32,618 nucleotides of DNA from an uncultured Sutterella sp. (GTDB lineage: Bacteria > Pseudomonadota > Gammaproteobacteria > Burkholderiales > Burkholderiaceae_F), in NCBI GenBank assembly GCA_900542195.1, contig UQNA01000032.1, positions 1 through 32,618 of the forward strand. Direction: 5' to 3'. Positions 15,321 through 23,215 of this stretch are shown here, in pieces (the stretch's first letter is position 1; each line of letters starts with the position of its first letter). Under the pieces are notes generated by a model that ran no database searches, was not told the DNA's origin, and saw nothing but the letters and a program-made list of their open reading frames with translations. A program made the translations under genes and the position numbers.

Positions 15321-15623
15321 AAATATTGTTTAACCGTTACCTAACTACGATGAAATCTTCTGCGACCGAAAAGACAATTTCAGCTTAGAAAATTAAGAGC
15401 CGAACGCTGGTCTTTCCGGTTACAAAACAGAAATCATTATTAACATTTGTTCACTATATCACCGTCCAAGCACGGGCAAGAACGGCCGCTCATTAAGTCG
15501 GGCGTTTTGAAAATGGAATAAGAACGGAAGACGTTGCGTAAACGGATTTTTTATTTTTTGAAAAGCTAAAAAATGAATTTGCCAGCCGGTCTTATTACTA
15601 GCATGTTCCTCTATCTAGAGTGG
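15321..15623. other. Intergenic interval with one hairpin
   Basis: No gene seen in 303 bases. An imperfect inverted repeat AACGGCCG / CGGGCGTT (15481-15506) followed by TT could be a weak rightward terminator, but no gene reads into it from the left. Otherwise AT-rich spacer between two minus-strand genes. Confidence 0.4.
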
Positions 15624-16592
15624 TCAAGACACATGGTCCGGCAATCTCATTCCTGTTTTCAATGTGTTGAACACCTCGGAGTTATCGTGACCGCATAGGA
15701 CATCAAAGGTTTTGAAAAACAATCCTTTCAACTCTTCAACCACAGGTTTAAGCATCGGGCGATCGGTTGCAATGAAAAGACGTTTTTTAAGACCAGGATC
15801 GTTTATCTTTCGGATAGAAAGAAGAGAAGCATCGTCTCCGAGAAGAATGTTTAACGGCGGAAGAATGGTCCAGCCCAAGCCATTTTCCACCGCTCTTATA
15901 ACCGACCTGGTATTCTCTAACTCGTAACTGACTGTCGAGTTCAGACCAATTCTTCTGAGGAAACTTTGGGCTTTGCGTCGATCGGCAGAATTGGAACGGT
16001 ACGAAATAAAAGGAAGTTCGACGCCTCTGAAGGCATCTTTTTCAAAACTTCTCAACTCTTCGCTGAATTTTTTATTGCATACGACAAAATAAGACTCCTC
16101 CAAAATCAGATGCCGGATTCGGGCCGGACGATCCGAAATGTCGGGAGCAATCGCAATGTCCAGCAGACCATTTTCGAAGTCTTCCAGGATTTGAGGTATC
16201 AAGCCGGTTTGTACTTCCAGCGATTGAAGCTTCGGAATCAAAAACTGCTCTAACTTATCCGAAAAAAATCCGTCAACTACTTCCGACAAACCAATCCTTA
16301 AAGACTTCACTTCTCGGTTTTCTTGAAGATTGAGTGAGTTTTGCATCAGCCGTGCCTCTTCGACAAAACGACGCGCACAACGAAGAACTTCTCTTCCAGT
16401 CCCCGTTAAAACCAAAGGACGGGAACCTCTTTCAAGCAACGGCCTGCCTAATTTTTCCTCCAATTTCTCCACGGTTTGAGACACGGCTGACTGCGACACG
16501 CCTAATTCTTTGGATGCCGCAGTAAAACTTCCACGCTCGGCAACCTTAATGAAGGTCAAAAATGCTGATGGCTGAAGGTCTTGTAAGTTCAT
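15624..16592 (-). CDS. LysR family transcriptional regulator
   Basis: A 322-residue LysR regulator. The helix-turn-helix is clear in the first 65 residues: AFLTFIKVAERGSFTAASKE, LGVSQSAVSQTVEKLEEKLG, RPLLERGSRPLVLTGTGREV. The rest is a periplasmic-binding-protein-like effector domain. ATG 16592 (MNLQDLQPSAFL) fits the family start; the upstream extension to TTG 16649 does not. It is divergent from the AEC permease gene with a 104-base gap, the classic arrangement in which the regulator controls the permease in response to its substrate. Confidence 0.93.
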   Translation of the reverse strand: MNLQDLQPSAFLTFIKVAERGSFTAASKELGVSQSAVSQTVEKLEEKLGRPLLERGSRPLVLTGTGREVLRCARRFVEEARLMQNSLNLQENREVKSLRIGLSEVVDGFFSDKLEQFLIPKLQSLEVQTGLIPQILEDFENGLLDIAIAPDISDRPARIRHLILEESYFVVCNKKFSEELRSFEKDAFRGVELPFISYRSNSADRRKAQSFLRRIGLNSTVSYELENTRSVIRAVENGLGWTILPPLNILLGDDASLLSIRKINDPGLKKRLFIATDRPMLKPVVEELKGLFFKTFDVLCGHDNSEVFNTLKTGMRLPDHVS

Positions 16593-16696
16593 ATTCCGAG
16601 ATTCGGTTATGGAATTTGATAAGCGATGCTTTTGGTTCTTGGGATTCAAAAAAACATAGTTTAAATTTTCAAAAAAGCTGGTGAGTAAACTTAACT

Positions 16697-17629
16697 ATGG
16701 CCTCTTTGATCACAATCATTTTGCCTCAATTTTTATTGATTCTTTTCGGAACAAGTTTGCGGCGGTTCAAACCTTTTTCCGCCTCTTTTTGGTCCGGTTT
16801 AGAAGCGCTGGTATTTTACGTCCTCTTTCCTCCACTTCTCTTCAACTCCGTCTACAAAAGCAAGTTCAATCTCGAGTCTTCGGCGTGGTTTCTGTGTGTA
16901 GCCGTCTCCTGCATGCTGGGCGCCGTATTCCTCTCCTGGCTTGTCAATCAATTCTACAAAGAATCTGCTTGGACGAAATGGTCGGTTTTTCATTGCGGTT
17001 TTCGGTTCAATACCTATATAGGTTTTGCCATCTGCCAACCGCTCCTAGGTAATGAAGGTTTTGCTCTCCTTTCTTTGCTTATTGCCATTTGGGTTCCAAT
17101 AAGCAACACGATCGCCGTTATGACGCTTTCCTTTGCAACCAACTCGGAACCAACTTTTAATGCTTTCAATCGATTAAAGGCTGTTGCAAAAAATCCTCTT
17201 ATTATCGCCACTGTTGCCGGATTGCTATTTAACCTCTTAGGTATTCCGTTGCCTCAAGTCATCGATATTTTTATCGGTTATTTAAGCAGTGCAGCTCTAG
17301 CGTTGGGACTGTTGTGTATCGGTGCCGGATTAACATTCGAAGACGTAAAAAAATATAGAAACCTCATTGGTTGGTGCACTTTGGAGAGATTGATTTTGGT
17401 TCCATGCTTGGCTATTTTTCTTGCCTTCTTCCTATTGCCAAATCCAATTGAAGCTTGCGTGATGATTCTATTTGCTGCCCTTCCGACTGCTCAAAGCTGT
17501 TATGTTATGACGTCAAAAATGAAAGGAAACGGTGCGGCAGTCGCCGATCTTACAAGCTCTCAAACGCTGCTCTCTATGCTGACTTTACCGGTGTGGACCT
17601 TACTGATGAAAACCTATTTTTTATCGTAA
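16697..17629 (+). CDS. AEC family permease (auxin efflux carrier-type)
   Basis: A 310-residue inner-membrane transporter with about 10 transmembrane segments, of the AEC (auxin efflux carrier/malonate and malate permease) family, which moves organic anions. Features: LPQFLLILFGTSLRRFKPFS at the start, ALVFYVLFPPLLFNSVYKSK, the C-terminal half repeat with GIPLPQVIDIFIGYLSSAAL, ALGLLCIGAGLTFEDVKKYR, and PTAQSCYVMTSKMKGNGAAV, which is a family hallmark. It starts at ATG 16697 near the divergent LysR gene, which probably regulates it. Substrate likely a carboxylic acid; not specified by sequence. Confidence 0.92.
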   Translation: MASLITIILPQFLLILFGTSLRRFKPFSASFWSGLEALVFYVLFPPLLFNSVYKSKFNLESSAWFLCVAVSCMLGAVFLSWLVNQFYKESAWTKWSVFHCGFRFNTYIGFAICQPLLGNEGFALLSLLIAIWVPISNTIAVMTLSFATNSEPTFNAFNRLKAVAKNPLIIATVAGLLFNLLGIPLPQVIDIFIGYLSSAALALGLLCIGAGLTFEDVKKYRNLIGWCTLERLILVPCLAIFLAFFLLPNPIEACVMILFAALPTAQSCYVMTSKMKGNGAAVADLTSSQTLLSMLTLPVWTLLMKTYFLS

Positions 17630-17838
17630 GCAAATATGCGGGCAATCTTAATGAATGATTTTGGAAATGGATTGCGGTCTTAGTTTCAACGAAGGCTCTT
17701 GGTTTAGTTAAAAACATAATACTTAGATACCAAGTTCAAAATCATGCGTCTCAGAGTCAAACGGTTCAATTCTTCCTAATTTGGGAAGGGTAATTTCTCC
17801 TCAGTACTAATACTGATATACACTTAGCTTGTTAACAA

Positions 17839-17853
17839 ATGGGATTTGCCCAT
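17839..17853 (+). promoter_or_regulatory. Palindrome upstream of the cysteine-rich mini-gene
   Basis: ATGGG-ATTTG-CCCAT is a perfect 5+5 inverted repeat 22 bases before the start codon, just ahead of TATAAAAGGAG. It could be a repressor site or a hairpin near the 5' end of the message. Confidence 0.4.
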
Positions 17854-17874
17854 AACCTATAAAAGGAGACAACC

Positions 17875-18021
17875 ATGGGATGCAATTGCTGCTGCTCTAC
17901 AGACAAAGAAAAAGACAAGAAACCTGAAGAAAAACCGGTAGACCCGAAAGTTGAAGAAGCAAAAGAACTTAAAGAAGCTACAGTTGAAGCTGTTGAAGCC
18001 GGTACATACGAACAAGAATAA
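17875..18021 (+). CDS. 48-residue cysteine-rich acidic mini-protein, unknown
   Basis: A small complete gene: AAGGAG ends 6 bases before ATG 17875, an open frame of 48 codons, stop TAA, then a strong terminator 25 bases on. The protein starts MGCNCCCSTDKEKDKKPEEK. Four cysteines (3, 5, 6, 7) cluster in C-x-C-C-C and no cysteine follows. The rest is an alternating Lys/Glu-rich tail (EEAKELKEATVEAVEAGTYE) likely to form a charged helix. There is no signal peptide or membrane span. The cluster could bind a metal ion or be acylated. No family recognised. Ribosome binding site, codon-like composition and terminator all argue it is expressed. Confidence 0.7.
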   Translation: MGCNCCCSTDKEKDKKPEEKPVDPKVEEAKELKEATVEAVEAGTYEQE

Positions 18022-18046
18022 TCTCACATAAGATTCATTCAGAAAC

Positions 18047-18087
18047 GCCGCAGAATCTATTTAAGATTTTGCGGCTCTTTCTTTTTT
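18047..18087 (+). terminator. Rho-independent terminator of the mini-gene
   Basis: GCCGCAGAATC pairs with GATTTTGCGGC (one G-U), loop of 7 bases, followed by TCTTTCTTTTTT. Very strong. Confidence 0.92.
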
Positions 18088-18112
18088 GCGCCGGCAATGA
18101 TGTCCGTTTTGA

Positions 18113-18345
18113 TTTAAGGTGCCTTTTCGTGAAGTCTTTTAGTAGTAGGAGGTCCTAGTTCAGTGTCCTTCCTTTCTTGGCAGTGAACTTCCATCGAACT
18201 AAGATCTTTTCCAGTAGAAAGACTGCTCCTCAACCATAGCGACAAATGCTATTGAAAGCAGGTCTTCTGTTCTGCTCGCAGAAAACTAAAAATGCCAACT
18301 TTCGGAGCCGAGTCAAAGTCACTTGTTATCAAAAGGCACCTTAAA
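18113..18345. mobile_element. MITE-like element with 15-bp terminal inverted repeats
   Basis: TTTAAGGTGCCTTTT (18113-18127) is the exact reverse complement of AAAAGGCACCTTAAA (18331-18345). The 203 bases between them hold no gene, only smaller inverted repeats such as AGTTCA/TGAACT. TTAA occurs at each outer end and could be a palindromic target duplication or part of the repeat. No transposase is present, so it would be non-autonomous. Confidence 0.55.
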
Positions 18346-18397
18346 ATTTAAATAATTATTCAAATCTCCCACTAGAACTTTCCACTATCCCTAATAC

Positions 18398-18415
18398 TTG
18401 GCATACAAATTGCTT
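18398..18415 (+). promoter_or_regulatory. Candidate sigma-54 (-24/-12) promoter
   Basis: TTGGCATACAAATTGCTT has GG (18400-18401) and GC (18412-18413) exactly 10 bases apart and the flanking TGGCA and TTGCT of the RpoN consensus. Start of transcription would be near 18425, giving a leader of about 168 bases before the M29-like gene. Confidence 0.5.
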
Positions 18416-18505
18416 AATCCTCTATAGGAAGCAAACCTGATATTTGCCGTGATTCGTCCCACAAGGACCCTGCAGGCCAGCTTCTTAATCAAAAATTAGC
18501 TAATA

Positions 18506-18570
18506 CGCACCAAAAAATTATTCAATTTGGTGAATTCTCTGCACCTCTTTAGTGCACCTTGCACCAAATT
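18506..18570 (+). promoter_or_regulatory. Structured leader with nested inverted and direct repeats
   Basis: CACCAAA (18508-18514) pairs with TTTGGTG (18526-18532), and AATTTGGTG (18524-18532) also pairs with CACCAAATT (18562-18570). These two hairpins share one arm and so are mutually exclusive. TGCACC occurs three times, at 18540, 18553 and 18560. The region ends 22 bases before the start codon. It may be a regulator-binding cluster or an RNA switch. The rest of the 571-base gap 18022-18592 is covered by the terminator, the MITE-like element and the sigma-54 promoter. Confidence 0.5.
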
Positions 18571-18592
18571 CGTTCAATCCTAAGGAAAAGAA

Positions 18593-19561
18593 ATGAAAGA
18601 TCTTCTGATGTTGAAAGGCGCAAAAACCTTGGTCGATGTCGCCACAAAAGTTCAGCCCGGCGAACAGGTTCTGATCGTTACAGACTACGCGAAAACCGAT
18701 ATCGCCAAGGCTGTGGCATCCGTTGCCTGCGACCGAGGAGGCGAAGTCATGGTGATGTCGATGAAGCCTAGAAAACGTGCAGGAGAAGAACCTCCGGCAG
18801 CCGTTGCCGCAGCCATGAAAAAAGCTGACGTAGTTATTGTTCCGGTCAGCTATTCCATCACACATACTCATGCGGTTAAAGACGCGGCGGCAGCCGGTGC
18901 ACGCATCATCGTTATGACCGACTTCACTCCAGAAGTCATGATGCACGGCGGAATCGAGGCAGATTTTGACCAAATTAAACCGACTTGCATTGCCGTTGCA
19001 AAAGCTTTGGAAGATGCAAACGAGATTCATGTGACCTCTCCGGGAGGTACGGACCTCACTTTCAAAACCGGAGGAAGACGCGGAAACGCTTTGTATTGTG
19101 TCGTAGACAAAGGCCAGTTCTCTACTATTCCGACTATTGAAGCCAACACAACGCCTATTGAAGGAACTGCCGAAGGCGTTATCGTTTGCGACGCCTCCAT
19201 TCCTTATCTTGGCATCGGCTTGGTTGACGAACCGGTAATCTGCAAAGTAGAAAAAGGCTTTATTACCGACATCAAAGGCGGCAGAGCTGCAGAAATCCTT
19301 AAAAAGGATCTCGCCAGCCATGGCGATAAAAACAGCTACAACATTGCTGAGCTCGGGATTGGCCTCAATCCCAAATGCAGGATGTGCGGAATCATGCTCG
19401 AAGACGAGGGAGTCCTCGGCACGTGCCATATCGGCATCGGCACCAGCCTAACATTGGGCGGCGTAACAAAAGCTCCTTGCCATTACGACCTCATCATGTG
19501 GCATCCGACGATTGTGGCTGACGGCAAAGTCATTTTCGACAAAGACAAACCTCTCGTTTAA
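18593..19561 (+). CDS. M29 aminopeptidase / dihydroxypyridine dioxygenase-like protein
   Basis: A 322-residue cytoplasmic metalloprotein of the M29/NicX-like family. Family members are either thermophilic-type aminopeptidases or 2,5-dihydroxypyridine 5,6-dioxygenases that open a pyridine ring. The characteristic C-terminal half is present: NIAELGIGLNPKCRMCGIML, EDEGVLGTCHIGIGTSLTLG, then CHYDLIMWHPTIVADGKVIF, with the metal-binding E, H and D/H residues. The N-terminal half is a Rossmann-like segment (GEQVLIVTDYAKTDIAKAVA). It begins after a good AAGGAAAAG site and is the first gene of a four-gene unit with a TTT transporter, so it probably acts on whatever that transporter brings in. Exact substrate unresolved. 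Confidence 0.78.
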   Translation: MKDLLMLKGAKTLVDVATKVQPGEQVLIVTDYAKTDIAKAVASVACDRGGEVMVMSMKPRKRAGEEPPAAVAAAMKKADVVIVPVSYSITHTHAVKDAAAAGARIIVMTDFTPEVMMHGGIEADFDQIKPTCIAVAKALEDANEIHVTSPGGTDLTFKTGGRRGNALYCVVDKGQFSTIPTIEANTTPIEGTAEGVIVCDASIPYLGIGLVDEPVICKVEKGFITDIKGGRAAEILKKDLASHGDKNSYNIAELGIGLNPKCRMCGIMLEDEGVLGTCHIGIGTSLTLGGVTKAPCHYDLIMWHPTIVADGKVIFDKDKPLV

Positions 19562-19603
19562 CTAAATCTTTACCCATACCGTAAATCTTCAAGGACTATA
19601 CAA

Positions 19604-20560
19604 ATGAAACGCAGAACACTTACCTCAAGCCTCTTTGCTGCATCTCTTCTTTCTTTGACTTGCTTCGGGACAGTTTCCGTGGCTGCGGATGCTTATCCTG
19701 CTAAACCAATCTTAACCATCGTGCCGTTTAGTGCCGGCGGCGGAAACGACATTCTTCTGCGCGTCATGGGCAAATATGCCCAGAAGCATCTCGGACAGAC
19801 TTTGACGATCGATAACAAACCGGGTGCCGGCGGCCAAATCGGCTGGACATTATTGGCCAAAGCTAAAGCAGACGGATATACCATCGGCGCAGCTTCCCTG
19901 CCCTCCATGATCATGATCAAAGAACTGCGCAAAAACGTACCTTTTGCGATGGATGATTTTGATTTTGTTGCAGCCGTGCAAACCGACCCGATTGTTTGGG
20001 TCGTTAAGGACGACAGCCCATTCAAAACAGCCGCAGACGTTGTTAAAGCAGCTAAAACAAAAGTATTAAATGTTGCTGGAGACGGTCCTCAGTCCAATGT
20101 CCAGCTCCAGCATCTTCTTGCAGAAAAAGACGGCGGATTTAAGACAAACTTTGTGCCGTTTAACGGTTCCGGCAAAGCATTGACTGCCTTAATGGGAGGC
20201 AAAGTAGATTTATGTGCTTCTACTCTTTCTGCCGCTGACAAGCAGCTTGCTAACGGCTTAAGAATTCTGGTTGTATTCTCCGATCAGAAAGTCGGCAATA
20301 TTCCGACAGCAGCCGAAGCCTTCGGAAAACCAATTGCTCCGGTAGGAGCTGCCATCCGCGGCATCTGCGCACCTAAAGGTTTGCCGGCAGACGCCAAAGC
20401 CAAACTTGAAGCCGGCATCAAGAAAATCTGCGAAGACCCGGAATTCTTAGCGGAAGCTAAGAAGATGAAGCTTGACATCGGCTTCAAAGGCTCCAAGGAA
20501 ACACAAGCTATCGTGAATCAAACATCCAAGCTTGTTGCTGAAAACAAAGACTTGTTCTAA
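19604..20560 (+). CDS. Tripartite tricarboxylate transporter binding protein (Bug/TctC family)
   Basis: A 318-residue periplasmic binding protein of the Bug/TctC family. The signal peptide is MKRRTLTSSLFAASLLSLTC onward with probable cleavage at VAA-DAYPAKPI. The mature start YPAKPILTIVPFSAGGGNDI and the KPGAGGQIGWTLLAKAKADG motif are classic Bug signatures. It delivers a carboxylate or related small anion to the membrane subunits encoded immediately downstream. It is 42 bases after the M29-like gene, so the ligand may be that enzyme's substrate. Confidence 0.95.
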   Translation: MKRRTLTSSLFAASLLSLTCFGTVSVAADAYPAKPILTIVPFSAGGGNDILLRVMGKYAQKHLGQTLTIDNKPGAGGQIGWTLLAKAKADGYTIGAASLPSMIMIKELRKNVPFAMDDFDFVAAVQTDPIVWVVKDDSPFKTAADVVKAAKTKVLNVAGDGPQSNVQLQHLLAEKDGGFKTNFVPFNGSGKALTALMGGKVDLCASTLSAADKQLANGLRILVVFSDQKVGNIPTAAEAFGKPIAPVGAAIRGICAPKGLPADAKAKLEAGIKKICEDPEFLAEAKKMKLDIGFKGSKETQAIVNQTSKLVAENKDLF

Positions 20561-20579
20561 CCCGGTGTGAGACGAAGTC

Positions 20580-21038
20580 ATGGAAGCAAAAGAAATCAAG
20601 AAAGAGTGCACTTTAGCGGTTCTGCTTTTAGCAACCGGCGGTTTAGTTCTGTGGCAGGCATACAGCTACGAGCCGGAATCCCGACAATTTCCGGTCTTCC
20701 TCGGCTGGCTGTTCATGCTCTTCTCCGCCATTAACTTTGTTCGAGTTGTTCCGTTATTCAGCAAGCTTTCTTTGATTTCAGACATGTTCGAGAAGAAAAG
20801 CTTTCTTCCTCTTCTCGTTCTTGCTTTCGTGAGTCTTTACACCTTATCGATTCCCTGGATCGGCTACTATCCGGCCACCTGTCTATTTCTTCTGGTCTTT
20901 ATGCTGACGTTCGGCTATTGGAAGAAAAGCGCAAAACAGTACTTGCTGGCAGCAGCCGTTTTCCTGGGCATCGTCTATCTGTTTTTCTCGGTTGTGCTCG
21001 GTACTCGTCTTCCGATGGGCGAGCTCTTCGGTCTGTAG
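20580..21038 (+). CDS. Tripartite tricarboxylate transporter small subunit (TctB family)
   Basis: A 152-residue membrane protein with four hydrophobic spans, the small TctB subunit of a TTT transporter. It has the usual short cytoplasmic start, a first span LAVLLLATGGLVLWQAYSY, the periplasmic ESRQFPVFLGWLFML segment and the paired C-terminal spans ending in VLGTRLPMGELFGL, a typical TctB tail. It lies 19 bases after the binding protein and 9 bases before TctA. TctB sequences vary widely, so the call rests on size, topology, tail motif and position. Confidence 0.9.
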   Translation: MEAKEIKKECTLAVLLLATGGLVLWQAYSYEPESRQFPVFLGWLFMLFSAINFVRVVPLFSKLSLISDMFEKKSFLPLLVLAFVSLYTLSIPWIGYYPATCLFLLVFMLTFGYWKKSAKQYLLAAAVFLGIVYLFFSVVLGTRLPMGELFGL

Positions 21039-21047
21039 GAGGCCTTC

Positions 21048-22577
21048 ATGGATTTCTCTATCATTGCTTCTTCTTTAGGACAGGCCTTTGAGCCGGGAAT
21101 GCTTGTCATGGTTCTTGTCGGCACGGTTCTCGGCGTCATTGTCGGGTCTTTGCCGGGCTTAACCAGCACGATGGGAGTTGCGCTCCTTGTTCCGTTTACC
21201 TTCGGCATGAATCCTGCCATGGGCTTAGCCTTATTGGGCGCCATTTATGCCTCATCGAGCTACGCCGGCTCCATCAGCGCCATCTTGCTGAACATTCCCG
21301 GAACACCATCGAACTGCTGCACGCTACTTGACGGCTATCCGATGACCAAGAAAGGTCAAGCCTCAAGAGCTATCGCGCTTTCGACCATCGGATCAGCGGT
21401 CGGCGGTTTGATTTCCGTCTTTGCTCTTCTTTTTCTTGCTCCTCCTTTAGCCATTCTGGCTTTAGAGTTCGGACCGCAGGAATACTTCGTCATGGCGCTC
21501 TTCGGCGTTGCCATTATTGCGACTCTTTCTGAAAAGAATTTAATCAAAGGCGTTATTGCCGGCATCTTCGGTTTACTCCTTTCAATTGTCGGCATGCATC
21601 CGATTACGGGAGAAGCTCGATTTACTTTTGATTTACCGGAATTGTTTAACGGACTGTCTTTGGTGACGGCTCTTATCGGTCTGTACTCTCTTCCGGAAGT
21701 GGTCAGCATGCTCAAAGAAAAAGGAGCCACCGCTTCAAGCGGTAAAGTAGAAGTATCGGGAATATTTTCTTCGATGAAAGAACTTCTGCACTATAAAATG
21801 CTGACTCTCAGAGCCTCTATTATCGGCATCATCATTGGAATTGTGCCGGGTGCAGGTCAATCGATTGCATCGTTTATCGCCTATGACGATGCCAGAAAAA
21901 GCTCAAAGAAACCGGAAGAATTCGGGACCGGATGTCCTGAAGGCGTGATTGCCTCTGAAGTCTCTAACAATGCCGTCGTCGGAGGCTCTTTAGTTCCGGC
22001 CTTCACTTTAGGCATTCCGGGCAATGCTGTTTCCGCCGTATTAATCTCGGGTCTAATGATTCATGGAATTCAGCCGGGGCCGAGCTTATTTGCGGATAAC
22101 TCAGAAATCGTCTACAGCTTCATTTTCAGTTTATTTATTGCCAACATTGCCTTCATACCAATCGGTATTTTCTGTGCCAAATACTGTGTCAAGCTGCTTC
22201 AAATGCCTAAAGAAATCATGGCAGCTCTGGTAATAGGCTTGTCTGTTATCGGTTCTTATGCCGTTAACGGTTCCATGGTGGAAGTTTGGGTAATGATTGC
22301 GTTCGGTGCCTTGGGCAACTTCATGAAGTACTTTAATTTGCCCCGCGAACCGTTAGTTCTGGGACTTGTTCTCGGCACCATGGCAGAGAGCGAACTGGCA
22401 AGGGCTTTAGCTCTGGTTCAAGGCGACGTCTTCAGATTAACAGCAGGCATCATGACAAGTCCAATCTGCCTCATCATGATCGGCTTGATTCTGTATTCCG
22501 TTATGCATTCTTTGTTGAAAAGAAGAAAGGCGGTTAAAGCTGCTGAGACTAAAGAGACTTTGGCAGAGGCTGTTTAA
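21048..22577 (+). CDS. Tripartite tricarboxylate transporter large subunit (TctA family)
   Basis: A 509-residue large membrane subunit with 11-12 spans, which forms the transport path of a TTT secondary transporter. Highly conserved TctA motifs are present: GVIVGSLPGLTSTMGVALLV, ASSSYAGSISAILLNIPGTP, GIIIGIVPGAGQSIASFIAY, SEVSNNAVVGGSLVPAFTLG, and IPGNAVSAVLISGLMIHGIQ. Start ATG 21048 follows AGGAGG. It ends the operon; a strong terminator lies 45 bases downstream. With the binding protein and TctB this makes a complete system. Confidence 0.96.
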   Translation: MDFSIIASSLGQAFEPGMLVMVLVGTVLGVIVGSLPGLTSTMGVALLVPFTFGMNPAMGLALLGAIYASSSYAGSISAILLNIPGTPSNCCTLLDGYPMTKKGQASRAIALSTIGSAVGGLISVFALLFLAPPLAILALEFGPQEYFVMALFGVAIIATLSEKNLIKGVIAGIFGLLLSIVGMHPITGEARFTFDLPELFNGLSLVTALIGLYSLPEVVSMLKEKGATASSGKVEVSGIFSSMKELLHYKMLTLRASIIGIIIGIVPGAGQSIASFIAYDDARKSSKKPEEFGTGCPEGVIASEVSNNAVVGGSLVPAFTLGIPGNAVSAVLISGLMIHGIQPGPSLFADNSEIVYSFIFSLFIANIAFIPIGIFCAKYCVKLLQMPKEIMAALVIGLSVIGSYAVNGSMVEVWVMIAFGALGNFMKYFNLPREPLVLGLVLGTMAESELARALALVQGDVFRLTAGIMTSPICLIMIGLILYSVMHSLLKRRKAVKAAETKETLAEAV

Positions 22578-22622
22578 CTCATTGATTCTTTATTAGAAAG
22601 TCTAAATTTCATTTGTTCTACG

Positions 22623-22665
22623 GGAGGAGGCGCTTCCCCGACTTTAGCCTCCTCCTTTTTTCTTT
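22623..22665 (+). terminator. Rho-independent terminator of the TTT operon
   Basis: GGAGGAGGC and GCCTCCTCC form a perfect 9-base-pair stem followed by TTTTTTCTTT. The T-tract touches the 3' end of the convergent rmlC gene. Confidence 0.93.
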
Positions 22666-23200
22666 ACTTTGAGGCGTTCTCAAAAGATGTTCCGCACTCA
22701 TCTTTAGCACTTAAAATCGGTGCAGACGACAAGGGCCACTCAATCCCTAAGCCCCGGTCATTCCAGAGAATCGTTTTTTCATCCTGCGGATAATAGTATT
22801 CGGTGCATTTGTAGTTAAACAGCGCTTCGTCAGAGCAAACCAAAAATCCGTGAGCTAGTCCGGGCGGAATCCAAAGCTGTTCGAAATTTTCTGCTGAAAG
22901 GTAAGTACCGGCCCACTGACCGAAAGTTGGAGAATCTTTGCGGAGATCAACGACTACGTCAAAGATTTTTCCTTTGAGCAGAGTAATCAGTTTGCCTTGC
23001 GGATGTTCTTTCTGAAAATGCAAGCCTCTTAGCACATTCTTGGAAGAAATAGAAAGATTATCCTGAACGAACTCCGTTGGAACGCCAAATTCTTCGTATC
23101 TTGTCTTTTGCCAAGTCTCCAGAAAAAGGCCGCGGTTGTCTTTGTAGACTTTTGGAGTCAGCTTCAGTACGCCTTTGATAGGAAGTTCTTCAACCCGCAT
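22664..23200 (-). CDS. rmlC: dTDP-4-dehydrorhamnose 3,5-epimerase
   Basis: A 178-residue cupin enzyme that epimerises dTDP-4-keto-6-deoxyglucose at C3 and C5 on the way to dTDP-L-rhamnose for surface polysaccharide. Family motifs are PKVYKDNRGLFLETWQKTRY, DNLSISSKNVLRGLHFQKEH with the catalytic His, GKIFDVVVDLRKDSPTFGQW, and PPGLAHGFLVCSDEALFNYK. Normal length. It follows rmlB by 15 bases in one operon; rmlA and rmlD are not in the window. Confidence 0.97.
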   Translation of the reverse strand: MRVEELPIKGVLKLTPKVYKDNRGLFLETWQKTRYEEFGVPTEFVQDNLSISSKNVLRGLHFQKEHPQGKLITLLKGKIFDVVVDLRKDSPTFGQWAGTYLSAENFEQLWIPPGLAHGFLVCSDEALFNYKCTEYYYPQDEKTILWNDRGLGIEWPLSSAPILSAKDECGTSFENASK

Positions 23201-23215
23201 TTATAAGTCCTTTTG

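Noticed and set aside
18518..19429. 303-residue open frame on the minus strand
   Set aside because: It lies entirely opposite the M29-like gene and its leader, has no family-like motif and an odd composition rich in Phe, Cys, Asn and Arg; it is a shadow of the real gene.
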